A DNA stretch of 64,000 bases from Notospermus geniculatus. Its lineage: Eukaryota > Nemertea > Pilidiophora > Heteronemertea > Lineidae. The DNA is taken from NCBI GenBank assembly GCA_002633025.1, contig NMRB01000120.1, positions 286,020 through 350,019 of the forward strand. Reading direction: 5' to 3'. A program made the position numbers and the translations under genes. A model generated the notes under the pieces. That model made no database searches and was not told where the DNA came from. It saw nothing but the letters and a program-made list of their open reading frames with translations. Of this stretch, positions 34,801 through 48,114 are shown piece by piece; the stretch's first letter is position 1, and the number at the start of each line of letters is the position of its first letter.

Positions 34801-37513
34801 GCAGGACAAAGCAGATAGACTAACCCATACAAGGAGGAAAATGAGTGTTCATCATACCGGTACTCACAAAAATATCATCAGAAGGCAGCCAGATGCAAAG
34901 AAATGTGGGATTGAATGAATCTTTAGTGTACAAGAGAAGGAAAGGCCACACACTTTAATCCTACATGATCAATTGCCACACTCCCTGAATTACCTCACAG
35001 CATGGAAGTATTTACTTCCATGCTCACAGCCAGCCATCACAAGCAAAGTAGGCTACCTAACTCCTTGAGGAAGTTAAGTATGAAAAGGGCCTACTACAAG
35101 TCAACAAAGGATTACCAAACATAATTAGTAAATATCCTAAACAACCATGCTGCTCAACCTGTGCTTTGACAACAATTCGTGATTCAGATTACCTTCCCCC
35201 AAAGGAGTTCAGATCCTTTGTCCTTCACGGGCATACATGTATTTTTGCCAGGTAGCCAAGTCAGAGATGCAGCTTCAGCAAGACATGATCAAGGGTAGAT
35301 TTCCAAAACTTCAGTTTACAGCAAACAGGCCTACCAGGAAAAAATAGCAACCACAACAAGGAGAGGCCAGTTATGACAGAACCCTCATTGTGAGAATAAC
35401 CTATTCATTTGCATAAAATGACACATGAAGGTCATTTCTAAATCAATTTTATGGATATACATGTGTATATCCTGGTGGACATAATTTTACATGACTTTTG
35501 CTGAGGCATAGACATGCCCAATTATATGTACAGCAAGTGCAAAAATCATCAACAGATAAACAGCTGTTGTAGACAGGACATGAACAAAGCTGGTGCCAGA
35601 ACAGGATACTCCCCACCTACTTTCAATATGGACTTGCCCACTATTATCTGGCTCTCACAGATTGGTGGCATATTTCAACATACACTTCAACTCATCTCAT
35701 TCGTTTTATGAATAAATGTACATTAAGGGTATACATAATAATCTCGTTTGTACAGTATAATTCACAGCTTTATAGTGCGAGTTGACACAAAGAGCATGAT
35801 ATGCAGCCAAAGCGCTGGTGCATGTCCTGCATCATACAAAGGCTATCAAAAGATCTTAAATGGGCATGCCAGGCAATTAAGTAGAAAATAATAACTTTGG
35901 TCATGCAAAATATCTCAAGGGTTATGAGGGTTACGAGGTCAAGAAAGTGTTTTCACGAAACAGTCAAAGAGATCATAGAGTTTCTTTTCACCATTGCGTG
36001 TTTCAGATAATACAAAGAGTTGTTGTTCCTGCTGGTAAATATCATGCTTTTTTCTAAAAATATACTTTGAAATGCACATATCCAGCAAACTGTTGACATT
36101 TACAATAATGACTCGGTTCAAAACCAGACACTTCTGAAAAAGACGGAATCGAATAGACCAAGAGTACAATCATATCAATCTGTTGGCAGTAGGCTTCCAC
36201 ATTCATCGGCACACCAAAGGTCTTTGATTCTTTGTAGGTACCCAGGAAATTTTCAAAATAAAAGTGAGCTGTCTGAATGCATCAAATATAAGCTCATTTC
36301 CAATCAGTATATGAAATATCTCAAGAAGGCAAGTCCTGCTTGTGGCACATGATTAGCAACAAAACAAAACTGTCCCATACACATAGGTATTGCAATTTCA
36401 GAGAATATTGGTTACAGAGATAACACAAAAATACTACAATTTGAGAACATAGGTCTACTTGGATAGATGGACCTATTTTGCTGTCAAACATGGCTGGAAG
36501 TCAAAAATTTGCCAGGTCATTGCTTCTACAAGCATGGCCCCTTTAGGCCGTTAATTTTAATCAGTACAGCGGCCTACAAACTTTATGTTTGATAAAGGCC
36601 ATGCACTACATATACCAGTATTTTTGACATGCATCTACAATTCAAAGATAACAGTTACATGTAGGCCTATGAGGAAAAACATGAAACACCACACTGGATT
36701 TGACTGTTTTTCCATTCAACCATTGTGTGTAAAAATGGACAAAGCATATCGAGCTAGCCATTGATAAGAATGTAAATGAAATCGGCATCCAATTTTCACA
36801 CAGCAGAAAAATGTACTTACAAAACACTTCCAGAGACAAAGGAACTTGATTATCTTGTGTTTAAAAATGTGAAAATGCACTCAGAATCGCAGAAGCAGCC
36901 AAGAAAATGGCAGAGTCAATATTCCTTGCCTGCTTTGTTAAACCAGCCAGACAATCCAACAATGTGCAACAACAGTACTGTACACCTTGGTGCAGTGAAG
37001 AGGTCAATTTACTATAGAACACAAAGAGAACTTCGTGCACACAGTGTTGAGTTGGCTCTATACACGCACTATCGTGTACTGGAAATGAATGTAGGATCTC
37101 TTCCTGGGATTACCGGTAGCCCGCAGCCGTGAAGCTTTGTTGTATTAGAAATGATGGTAAACCATTGGCACAGATGGGCTGCTGTGTCTTCATATTGATT
37201 TGCACAAGCTAATTTGTGCCATGGTGAAAATCAAATGGTGAATGGTTTAAAGAGAAAAGGAGAATTCATTCATTAGTGAGAAAATAAGGTTCTGAAATAA
37301 ACACAGTTCTTAATCTTACTCACAGCCAACCACAGTCCTTTTAAAATGATCAACAAACAGAATATACAAAAATTAAATGGTCCATGGACCATGTGTTCAC
37401 CTGGGTGAATGTAGAAGAACAAATGACAAATGTTAAATCGAAATGTTCCCGGGCAAGCCTTGAGATCCAGGGGGGTACCCAGACACCTGATCACACCAAG
37501 TCAGAAGATATTA
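31828..37513. other. Non-coding, probable first intron of ZNF609
   Basis: AT-rich, no convincing coding exon on either strand. It contains the palindrome at 34999-35024 and scattered TAGGCCTA words. Confidence 0.5.
34999..35024. repeat. Short palindrome, CATGGAAGTA family, copy 1
   Basis: Arms AGCATGGAAGTA and TACTTCCATGCT around a 2-base centre, perfect over 26 bp. Two relatives lie at 46296 and 48089. Confidence 0.75.
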
Positions 37514-38090
37514 GGTCAAATAGCCACGAAACGTGCCACCAAATGACAAAATTTGAACTTTGACCTTTGTGGCCTTGAAAAGTAGGTCAAATCAAAAACC
37601 CGTTACATGTCATGTATCCTCATTAGATGCACCGATGATGAAAATTTGGAGGCGATCCAGACGTTAGTTTAGAAATTATTGGAATTTGAGTTTCGTTTTT
37701 GCCACCTGGTGGCCAAGGTAAGAATCAAATCAGACCAAAACTTGGTGTCATAGGTCAACTGACATAGAGATGTATACGTACCAAGTTTCAGGTCAATAGC
37801 CCTAGCAGTTACGAAACATGCCACGGAACTTTGACCTATGTGACCTTGAAAAGTAGGTCAAATCACAAACCCATTTAATACATGTGTCATGTATCCTCAT
37901 TACTAGATACACCTATGATAAAAATTTGGAGATGATCCAGTCATACTTCAGGAGTTGTCGCACTTTTTGTGTTTTGGCCACCTGGTGGCCAAGCAAAGAA
38001 TCGACTCGGACCGAAACTTGGTGTCATAGGTCATATGACCTAGGGGTATATATGTATCAAGTTTCAGGTCAATAGCCCCAGCGATGGAGC
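37514..38090 (-). repeat. Dispersed repeat, two tandem units of about 270 bp
   Basis: Units begin near 37557 and 37827 with AACTTTGACCT(T/A)TGTG, continue through TTGAAAAGTAGGTCAAATC and a GGCCACCTGGTGGCC palindrome, and share GGTCAATAGCCC. The same family occurs in the other orientation at 41953-42318. A mobile repeat of unknown class. Confidence 0.8.
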
Positions 38091-41000
38091 TAATGAATGG
38101 AAACACATAAGTTTCAAACGGGGGAGGGGGTCAGAAAGCTCAACCTAATTTAGTTGCCAGGAATCAATATGTTGTTTTCAGGATTAATCAATATGTTTCA
38201 AATGATAGGCATCCTATCAAACAGCACATTCTGACTTCTCTAAAAAGAACAGCCTATTTTAGGAATCTCTGAATACCAATGGTCCTAAATAGGTTAGTAA
38301 GCCACTGCCTATGTAAAATTAATATGATTATCATTCATTATGGTCTAGAAATCACAAACAACACTTTCCGAGTGATGTATTACCCATAAATTTGATAGCT
38401 TTTGGACTGTGAACTGTGAAGCATTATGTAGGTTTGCAAAGGTTATTCTTAAAAAGATAGGCCAAGCAGAAGATAAATTCAATTGATATGTTTACATATA
38501 AATGTTCAAATAAAGATCAACTTTTGACACCATACTTTGTATAAACATACAAAAGCACTTATTGACTCTGCCAAGAGACCACATGTATACCAGGTCATTG
38601 GCTCTGAGATCAATGAGTGCTCGGAAAGCCTAGTTCGTGAGCAAGGCCTTGGTTCGTGAGTGTAGGCCTAACAGTGGGAAGTGGGAATTGATATATACTG
38701 AAAACATGTGTGGCAGCATTGAAACTTTGCCCATAAAATCAAACATTATGGTATAAAATTGTGATACCATAAAACCTACTCAAAGAAGTTTACTGTTTCA
38801 GTGAGAGTCATATCTATTTTCACAATTGAAGTATTAACAAGTTACATTTTCATTCTAATGAAAGAAACATGAACACTCACAATAGGCCTAAAATTGACCT
38901 CAAATGTATTATCAAATGTAGGCTAAGCAAGTCACTGATGTCAGGACGGTACTGGACTCGGGTCTCACACAGTTTGAAAGAAAACTTCATGAGACAGTCC
39001 ATGTCGTGACTTCAGGCATGGTTGATTATTTTTTATTTAACACTAGCCATCTGATCTCGTCCTTCTGTTCTCAGGGATAACGACTTATGTAATTAGTTCA
39101 TTATCAATGGCACAGTGATAACTGATGATAACAAAGGCAATCCTGGCCCATCATTTCCTGTAATTAGTGCAGACGTTCATCCATTTGGCCGAGCAGGCAT
39201 GATTTACCCAATCATGACATGATACATCTAACAGTTTCTTCAGAGTCAACATCACCCAAAATTCCAGCACAAAGTCCCCCCAGCCAAGCAACAATTGGTG
39301 AAAGCCTAATGTCATCCAGCTGCTTTTCTGAAGATTGTCACAGCCCATGGCACCTCATCATTTTCATGATCCGATAAATCACTTTTCACAGTACATGTAC
39401 TGTACTCTTGGTCCACACTTTTTTGTTGAAGAAGCTTTTATCAGGATTACTTATAAATAGGCCTAGGCCAACATCAGTATGGACTCTGCACACAGCAGAT
39501 TCCGCGAGTAGGCTACATTGAACATTCAACACCTATACACCTTCCCTACAGAAGATTGAGTACCAGCTGAAGAAACCACACATTGAATCAATAGGTTCTA
39601 GCTCTGCAGAAATGACGGTAATATTCATAACTGGCGTCTTAGCATGCATTGGTTATTAAAGAGTCCCAGAGCATGATCAATCATTCTATTTATCCAGCAC
39701 TCCATGACTGATACAGGCTGATGTTCTCATCTACCAACAGCGGAGTGGACTGGTTGGCTCCAGTGGGTTGCTCAGCATCTGTTTGGAAGTGAGGCTCGAG
39801 CTCCTGCAGAGTTGATAATCATTTGTCTGGTAAATGAGGCCGAAATGATCAGCTGGGGTCAACATTCACCTTTGCTACAGCTTGATGTCAACAAGCCCTA
39901 ATTTGTTTTTTCTCCAATCACTTGCCATCGGTAGGCCTTTATCCAATGTACCAGATGTCTCAGATATAAACATATGGCTCCTGTCCATGGTGTTCATATC
40001 AATATCTGTTACAAAAAGAGTGGAATTACCTGCTGTAAATAAGAGAATGCACCACAAGCTGGCCGTGTCTTGGCATCAGTCAGGTGCTTCAGTTCATAGT
40101 GAAGAGGAGTTAACCACAGTAATCAGTGTGACATCAATATTCATTAGCTGTTACAGATAGGCCAGGTGTATGGATAGAAGAACTGATTAGTGCAATGGAG
40201 CGAAGTTCCTGAGAGATGTTGCTGCTGCCATCAATACAGAATATTCTTCTGAAGCTCTCTGACATTGGCCAGGGCTGGGGTTCATGACATTGCTTTCTTT
40301 GCAAAGATTTAATGCCAGGACAGTAAAAATGCCCAAATTCAGAAGACCTTGACTAAGAAATCTCCCTAAAGCTATATACTGCCACCTGCTGTGCACACAT
40401 ACAGTAGTTCTGCAGACAGAATCATAGAATCAACTGAGGTAATACATGTAGAAGCTTATGCAAAATTTCTGTCCAAATATCACAAAGCATGGCTTTTCTG
40501 CTTTCAGCAACTGCAAAATAAATCCTCCAAAACATACAATGACGACTGTACATCAAACCGCAAGTGCCAAACCCTTCAAGCTAATTAATTTGATTCTAAC
40601 GACTACTAAATGGCACAGGGGAGAAGATAATGAGCAGTGTAATTAAATATTTAACATCAGCACCACTCAGAAGATGACGATCAATAAAGCTCTCAGGCAG
40701 TAATACAGACAACTAGGAACTGAACTTTTGACACCCTACACAATCCAATCGTGAGATAGGAGAGGGTAGAAGGGCAGATGGTAACGACTGGTCACTCCCT
40801 TCCCAGGAGGATAAAATTATACCCAGGTTTGCCTTTCATCTTCCGGGGTCACACTTTGATGACTTTGAGTGATTTGGCAACAAAGACTGGATGAAATTGA
40901 GCTTCCTGGTATCTCATGTCTTTGGCTTGACCATCTTTGTTGATCTGGAGATGAAGAATGGAGTGCCGAGTTGGTGAATCGGGAAAATGCGCATTCAGAA

Positions 41001-41351
41001 TTTTCAAATAAGAATCACTCGTCTGACTCCTGAAGGTACGATCCCACTCCGACACGTCATTCCAACAGCAGTAGTTCATTCCAGGCTTGCTTGCACATGA
41101 ACACACGTATCAATTTGAACGAATTATCAACACCATGGTTCTTCAGTTACACTACACTCATCATGGTTGCTATGTTTTCACTTTCATGAATAAATCATAG
41201 ACAAAACAGCGCCAAGTAAATTTATTGGTGCACTATATGCATACTTTTGATAGTTACTATAGGTTATAGATAAGTTGCCAAATAAATAATGAACTGGTTT
41301 GCAGAGAGATCTTTTTTATATCCATCAATGGTCCAATGATTTTTGGCTTGT
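38091..41351. other. Non-coding, probable first intron of ZNF609
   Basis: No coding exon recognised. Two TAATTAG sites lie in 39080-39170. Open frames here are short and without family resemblance. Confidence 0.45.
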
Positions 41352-41766
41352 CTTTCTGAATGGCAACCACAATGGCATTTTCAAGCGTCACAGTGTATAT
41401 TGACTCATATCATGCATGAGGCTATATTTTTGTTGCATAGAAAATGACTTTAATGAAATCATCAACATGTATCATTCTCACAGATACTGGCACTTGTGCC
41501 ATTGATTAAAGAGCTGGAGAAGTTGAGTACCTTATTTCATCGAGCATGGTTGCATGTAGTCTGTTGGGCAGGCATCCACAACACACTATCAATGACTGTT
41601 CAACAGACATCGTGAACAGAGAGTGAACCAAGAAATCAATAAGCTTGCAAAGGAGCCAATGATTGATAAAGTGAGGTCTGGATAGTCAGATTGTATCTTT
41701 GACCAGAGGTCCCATAGGGCTTCAAGAGGCAATGGACATGATGGAACATCAATGCAACCAACCAGG

Positions 41767-41876
41767 ACCCATGTTCCCGAAGCCGTCGTTAGGTTAACGA
41801 TGTCGTTACGCTATGCATTTTCCCAGTTTTAACGACACCGTTAACCTAACGACGGCTTCGGGAACATGGCTCCCGG
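41767..41876. mobile_element. 110-bp foldback MITE, haplotype-specific
   Basis: Arms begin CCATGTTCCCGAAGCCGTCG and continue GTTAGGTTAACG, with the complement on the right. Absent from the second copy (junction at 43610). The flank is ACCAGG on the left and CCCGG on the right; any target duplication is short or degraded. Confidence 0.82.
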
Positions 41877-41952
41877 TCAATCAACTGAAAGCCAGTCAGA
41901 TAACTGCAGAAATGCCACATGATGACCATTTTTCTATGCTGCATTCCTTTTT

Positions 41953-42318
41953 AGCTCACTGGGGTGAGCTATTACGATGGTGCAGCGTCCGTCGTCCGTC
42001 GTCGTCCGTCGTCGTCGTCCGTCGTCCGGCGTGGTCCGTTAGCAGGGCACGTTTCGTAACCGCTAGAGCTATTGATCTGAAACTTGGTACATATATACCC
42101 CTAGGTCAGATGACCCACGACACCAAGTTTCGGTCCGATTCGACTCTCAGTTTGGCCACCAGGTGGCGGAAACCAAAAACACAAAAAGTGCAATAACTCC
42201 TGAACTAATGACTAGATCATCTCCAAATTTTTATCATAGGTGTAGCTAATAAGGATACATAACATATATAACGGGTTTTTGATTTGACCTACTTTTCAAG
42301 GTCACAGAGGTCAAAGTT
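41953..42318 (+). repeat. Dispersed repeat (AGCTCACTGGGGTGAGCT end), truncated by the N
   Basis: Starts with a palindromic AGCTCAC...GTGAGCT, then a (GTC)n-rich tract at about 41985-42025, then the same body as 37514-38090 in reverse orientation. It stops at the N at 42319, so its far end is missing. A 127-codon open frame across it is a by-product. Confidence 0.75.
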
Positions 42319-42319
42319 N
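42319..42319. other. Single N, probable contig join
   Basis: It truncates a dispersed repeat on the left; a second copy of 41352-41952 starts 16 bases to the right. Confidence 0.8.
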
Positions 42320-42566
42320 CTGTTTATTGATGCCCCTTTCTGAATGGCAACCACAATGGCATTTTCAAGCGTCACAGTGTATATTGACTCTTATCATGCA
42401 TGAGGCTATATTTTTGTTGCATAGAAAATGATTTTAATGAAATCATCAACATGTATCATTCTCACAGATACTGGCACTTGTGCCATTGATTAAAGAGTTG
42501 GAGAAGTTGAGTACCTTATTTCATCGAGCATGGTTGCATGTAGTCTGTTGGGCAGGCATCCACAAC

Positions 42567-43414
42567 GGTAGGTTCTAAACCTTGGAACGATGAAACCATG
42601 AAACCACCCATGAAACCATGAAACCAACCAGGAAACTATGGAACCACCCAGGAAACTATGGAACCACCCAGGAAACTATGGAACCACCCAAAATTATACT
42701 TTTATCCGGCTTTGTCAAAACAGCAAAATGACGAAATGACAAAACGAAGTGATGGACTACTTTGTACTTGTACAAACAGGTCAAGTGGTTTTAGGCCTAA
42801 ATACATGACAGCATAAAGACATCAATGTCTTTATGACGACAGCCATCATGATATTGCACTCTTGATGCTCTTGACTCTGGTTGCAGATCCAATCTTATTC
42901 TTAATCATCCAGGGCACCCTGGTGTTCGGACTCCTTGCCAACTCTGAAGTCAGCTCTGAGACTGAAGCTCGGCATGATCTCAATGCCTGAGACCAAATGT
43001 GCTGGGTTTCTGGGAACCTCAGTGACCCCTTGTTGTTTATATTGAGAAGGCTAATCTTTCTGAGAAGGCTAAATTATGATTTGTTTACACTAGTGTTCAC
43101 CATCAGTAGTACAAAATAACTGAGACCAGCATGTTTGCATTATGCATTAGTATCAGCACAGTTGTGTTGGACTGGGATGGTATGCCTCATCCAAGGTGTG
43201 ACACACCGTCTGTGCTTGATGATAATCATGCATGCTTTTTACCTCCATAGCAATTGGAAAATAGCTAATGTCATGTCATGTTTAAGAATAAGGATATTTT
43301 GGGTGGTTCCTTGGTGGTTCCATGGTTTCCTGGGTATTTTCATGGTTTTCTGAGTGGTTCCATAGTTTCCTGGGTGATTTCATGGTTTCATGGTTCCAAG
43401 GTTTAGAACCTACC
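42567..43414. mobile_element. 848-bp DNA transposon remnant with subterminal repeats, haplotype-specific
   Basis: Terminal inverted repeats start GGTAGGTTCTAAACCTTGGA and extend past 30 bp. Subterminal direct repeats of the type CAGGAAACTATGGAACCACC occur at the left and in reverse complement at the right. Flanks ATCCACAAC (42558-42566) and ATCCACAAT (43417-43425) suggest an 8-9 bp target duplication, as in hAT-like elements. No transposase frame. Confidence 0.82.
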
Positions 43415-43686
43415 ATATCCACAATACACTATCAATGACTGTTCAACAGACATCGTGAACAGAGAGTGAACCAAGAAATCAATAACCTTGCAAAGGAGCC
43501 AATGATTGATAAAGTGAGGTCTGGATAGTCAGATTGTATCTTTGACCAGAGGTCCCATAGGGCTTCAAAGAGGCAATGGACATGATGGAACATCAATGCA
43601 ACCAACCAGGTCAATCAACTGAAAGCCAGTCAGATAACTGCAGAAATGCCACATGATGACCATTTTTCTATGCTGCATTCCTTTTT

Positions 43687-44990
43687 GTGACCCAAAACAA
43701 ATGAGCTATGCATCACAGCACAGCAAGAATGCAATACATTTGTTTTTCGGTAGGCTATATCGGACACAACATTTATCCCCACCTCATTGGCGGTGGTGAA
43801 AAAAATCAGTTTCAATGCATCAAGCCTTGTGCCTGAACAAGCATTTTTCTTTTTTCACCATTCAAGTGCCCCAACCATGGAATAAAATGCATTGCTTTTC
43901 AATGCGCAGCAAGCTCATTGGAGCTAAGCAGGGACTAATTTAGATGCGTGTAGCGCAATCACAAAGGCAGCATCCCCTGGCGGGTGTTGTAATCTATCAT
44001 TGGTGAATAGCTTAAGCCTTCAGGGCACCATGTATCAGGAAGCTATTTTGAGATGGTGACAATGTTGACACAGGCTTGAGAATGCAGGGATTTCCTTGCA
44101 AAGGAACCAACAGTTTATAAGGTGGCAGGTAAAGAAGGGAAAAAAGGAACTGAAGGTAAGCAGTTTGGTGGCAAGTGACAAGCAAGATGATGACATCTTC
44201 CAAAATGTGTTCCTCATACTGGGCACAATGAGTAGGTCGGGACCATTTTCAGGAAGTGTTCTTCAAATGCCGTGCTGATATTGTGAGTGTGAATGTCCAG
44301 GAAATACCAAGGGATTATGTCATTCACTGAGCTGCTGAAATGGCAAACATTTGTCACTTCTTAAGAAACAAAGAGGAGACATCACGAGAGAGGAAATTCA
44401 TCAGCCCATTACAATGACAACCAGAAGACGATTGAAACAATGTTGTCAGCACAGCGATAACAGCTCATCACGAACACGGAAGAGAAGGCCAGAAGGAGGA
44501 AGACCATAATGGATATTTCCCCGGAACCACTCCGGTCTAGTGATGGTGGCAGCGATGAGATTATCAGCGTACATCACTCTTCTCAGAATCCCCAAGGGCT
44601 GTAGTGATATTGAAGGAATCAAAGGTTGGTATCATAATCAGTTGGTCCAGATTGATGATGTACATGCCTGTAGCAATGGCTCTGGAATGTGTGATGATTT
44701 TAGTCATGTTCAGTTGGAATGAAGTGAAGCATACAGGAGACCAATTGTCCACAAGCACAAAGATGGCAACTCTTGGCTATTGGAACCAGTGGGTCCATGG
44801 CCAAGGTTACATGGAATAAGAAATTATGTGACAAAACCTGAATAGCAGATAGAACTTGCCAAGCCAACTGGAATGATGAATGACAAATGCATCATCTCCA
44901 AAACACCAATGCATTTATACAGAGCATAACATGGCAAATGTATGGGAAATTTGTTGTCAACTTAGCATGNTCTTTTATAATTAGACTTCA
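43687..44990. other. Non-coding, probable first intron of ZNF609
   Basis: Nothing recognised beyond short chance open frames. A single N at 44970 has no duplicated flanks that I can see. Confidence 0.45.
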
Positions 44991-45097
44991 GGGCCCTATG
45001 CATAAAGGTGGAATAAGCTTATTCCAGGTATAACTTAATGTTATAATGTGAAGTTATACCTGGAATAAGCTTATTCCATCTTTATGCATGCAGGCCC
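44991..45097. mobile_element. 107-bp foldback element
   Basis: Near-perfect arms of about 46 bp (TGCATAAAGRTGGAATAAGC, then TTATTCCAGGTATAACTT) around a 14-base centre, outer ends GGGCC. No clear target duplication. Non-coding. Confidence 0.82.
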
Positions 45098-46295
45098 AGG
45101 TGGCACCTTCAGCTTCAGGCCGTTTCCAATGGAACCTCAGGAAACAGCACAAAGGTTTTTAATCCAAGAGGGGGATCAGAATACTTCAAGGGGTGGAAAC
45201 CATGGTGTTCAAAACAGCGATATCTTCGCAAACGGTAGTCGACTAGGCAAGAATCCATTGATTTCAGTTATGTGCAGAGGAAAAATTCACAAATCTACAC
45301 TAATCTTTATACACCTTGAAATATAATCCAAGTAAAGCAGTAACAGCTACATTTGAAACACAATCCTTCAGCATGATGTTGGTGGTGGTAATGTAAGCTT
45401 TATTGGTCTGTCAAAAACCAGTCACGTTTAAGTGATGATGTGGCTCACATTAGCAAATTCTTGCTTCAAATTTGACATCTTACATACCAGGATGGATCAT
45501 AGGCTATAGGGTTATTTACTAACAGAATTCCACAACTCACCTGCTTTCCTGCACACTTTCTGCACCTATTCTATACAAGAAGCAATTTAGTTACAGCTAC
45601 ACTTGTGAAGAGAGGATACAAAACATGTAGATTGATTTGATGGCGTACAAAACTGCAACAGTTGATAGATAGGCTTCGATCTCCTCAGAACACATTTACT
45701 ACACGCCAACAGAGTACACACATGGCACTTCACCTGACACTCTCATATCAAAATGTGTAATCAATATCGAATTGACAAGGGTGGGATCGCTTCCATGCGG
45801 TTCACTGTCAGGCTTTTGAATGAAAAGGATCACTCTTCTTCATCTTTTCTTTTTAAACACCAACTTTTCATTTTAATTGTTTATTGTGCTTCTTCACCTG
45901 AGGCACTTTTTACCAGGGACAAAAATGTATTTATTTATTTGATTTAGGCTATGTTGGTAAATTTTCATTAAGTAACTCTCCTGAAAGACTGATGATTTTT
46001 TGTCCATCTGGAGTGAATTGTGCTGTATTTGAAATGTGGATCTCCCATCGAACTCAACCTACCTGAATACAGCAACAACACTTTCCACAATAATGATACT
46101 GAAGCTGTTCTTACAACATCATGTTGTTCTGAAGGAAATTGCCAACATACCTAAATACCAAAAGCATTTTGGATGCTTGCCTAATACTCATGCTCATCAT
46201 ACACAGCTTACTTTCCTTAGTAATACATGTAATTCTCTCCATAGTCATACTGGACCAGTATGACTACTGATGAAGCTGATTTTGCTATAACAATG

Positions 46296-46322
46296 CATGG
46301 AAGTATTATATATACTTCCATG
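46296..46322. repeat. Short palindrome, CATGGAAGTA family, copy 2
   Basis: Arms CATGGAAGTAT and ATACTTCCATG around an A/T centre, 27 bp. Confidence 0.72.
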
Positions 46323-48088
46323 AACAATGCAAAACACAGCCAGAACACTGCAGAAGCACCAAACCACACACTTACTTCGAAGGATCTTCATCAGAGCGGG
46401 CACACTGACCAGAGGCTATCTCAACCCATCAGCCACCACGAAATCAACACATAAAGCTTCCTGCCAGCAAGCTGTCTCAGCCAGTCTTTTTTCTTTCACA
46501 ATTTGTTTTTCAGGAAATTGGAGCCTGAGCGCAAGGAAACCAGATGACTCCATGCTTGATCATGTGTTATCAGTGACTCACACTGTAGATTGTCATGCCT
46601 GGTCATGTCATCATCACACAACTGGTACCACATGAATTAATGTACACAGAGAGGTACCCGGTAAACAAATTAATGGCCTTCTTTGGGTGAAATTCACTCA
46701 CACTGGTTTCAACCTTAGTTGCACGTTGTTACATGCACATTATTTCACATGTTGAAAAGAAACATCCACTAAAGGAGAGCTTTTTCGGTGAATGCACACA
46801 GCAATCGAGATGGGCTGAGGAAACCTTACCAATCAATGAACTCAGAATCATTGAATTAATTAATTATCTATCGCTTGCATTTTTGCATGGAGCTAAGAAT
46901 CAACTGTTGCGCAATATTGAAATAAGTTTTCTGGAAAAGTCATTAATTCCAATGCACACAATCTTTCAGGCACTTGCAGCAATTTCCTTTTTGGTTGATA
47001 ACATCATTGCAAGCATTTATTCAAATTACTTTTCTCAGAATGCACCATTTGGAGAAGATCTTTGTTGATGTTTTTCGGCTCCACAGACAAACAATTGCTG
47101 AACAAAGACAATCCATGTTCGAAACAAGCCCTGTTGTTGGGAGTACATGAGACGATACAGGATTGTTGGGTGGAAATAAATATTTTCGCACACCATTGAT
47201 CAAATATTTTAAAAAGAATTAGCACATTTATTGGTCTCCACATATAAGTGTCAACCGTATATAATACCATTCATGTTATTGTTATAAACACCTCACAAAC
47301 GTTAATGCCTGCTTTAGTGCCTCAAGATGTTCAACAGAATAGTGAGTGCTGCTGGCAAAACAGGAAAAATTTTTGCTTAATTGATCTGAAGGAGATAGGG
47401 AAGGTGGTGAACAGTTCTCACAGACAGGCAACAATGCACGCTGCACCAAGACCCAGAAAATACATGATTGCAATGTCATTATCTTCCTAAGTGCCACCCA
47501 TTTTCAGCGGAAACAGAAACTCATCATCAAATGGCATTTACGTGGAGCAAATGGTGCAGATCATACATGGTAGCTACATGTCATGGATCTGAATCATGCC
47601 AGCTTAACACACCATGATCATCATTTTAGATTATTAGTGACTGGGTTATTTTAAATAAGACCATTATGACTGATTGCTTTGTAAGCCGAGCAAGAGTAGA
47701 CACATGGTCAAAGGTGTTGTCCACATTACAATCATTCAGTTGAGACCACACTGGTTCGCTATTGACAGTCCACCCGAAGGCTATAACTGAAGCAGCTCAA
47801 TATTGAGTCCATGCACATAGCGTGCATAGAATAGCGATTCATACATGTGTTCTCATAGGATATTGGCCGACTCCACGTAAAATATTGACATAAGTTTACA
47901 GGATTTCAGTTTGAATACTTATTAAATGTTCACAATGACTACAAAGGTTTTGGGGCTTTGTCAGACCCTCAGGAAGGTATGGAGTAAGAGCATTTTAAAC
48001 GAGAAGACTGCATATTAAAATCTATACCAGCAGAACACAGTGCAGGTTGTGATGCCTGACTGATCAAATGATGGCTAATTGTTTCAAT

Positions 48089-48114
48089 CATGAAGGTATT
48101 ATAATACCTCCATG
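48089..48114. repeat. Short palindrome, CATGGAAGTA family, copy 3
   Basis: Arms CATGAAGGTATTA and TAATACCTCCATG, 26 bp with one mismatched pair. Central TATTATAATA resembles copy 2. Confidence 0.68.

Larger units (their letters stand above)
41352..43686. repeat. Duplication across the N at 42319
   Basis: 41352-41952 corresponds to 42336-42566 plus 43426-43686. Copy 1 alone has a 110-bp foldback (41767-41876) and ends in a dispersed repeat; copy 2 alone has the 848-bp element at 42567-43414. Confidence 0.85.

Noticed and set aside
36776-37132. 118-codon open frame on the plus strand
   Set aside because: No domain and no splice context; consistent with chance in a long non-coding stretch.
41813-42196. 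127-codon open frame on the plus strand
   Set aside because: It spans a foldback and a dispersed repeat and changes character at each border.
44970-44970. Single N as another haplotype join
   Set aside because: No duplicated flanks found; may be an ambiguous base.
46733-47068. 111-codon open frame on the plus strand
   Set aside because: No family resemblance and AT-rich composition like its surroundings.
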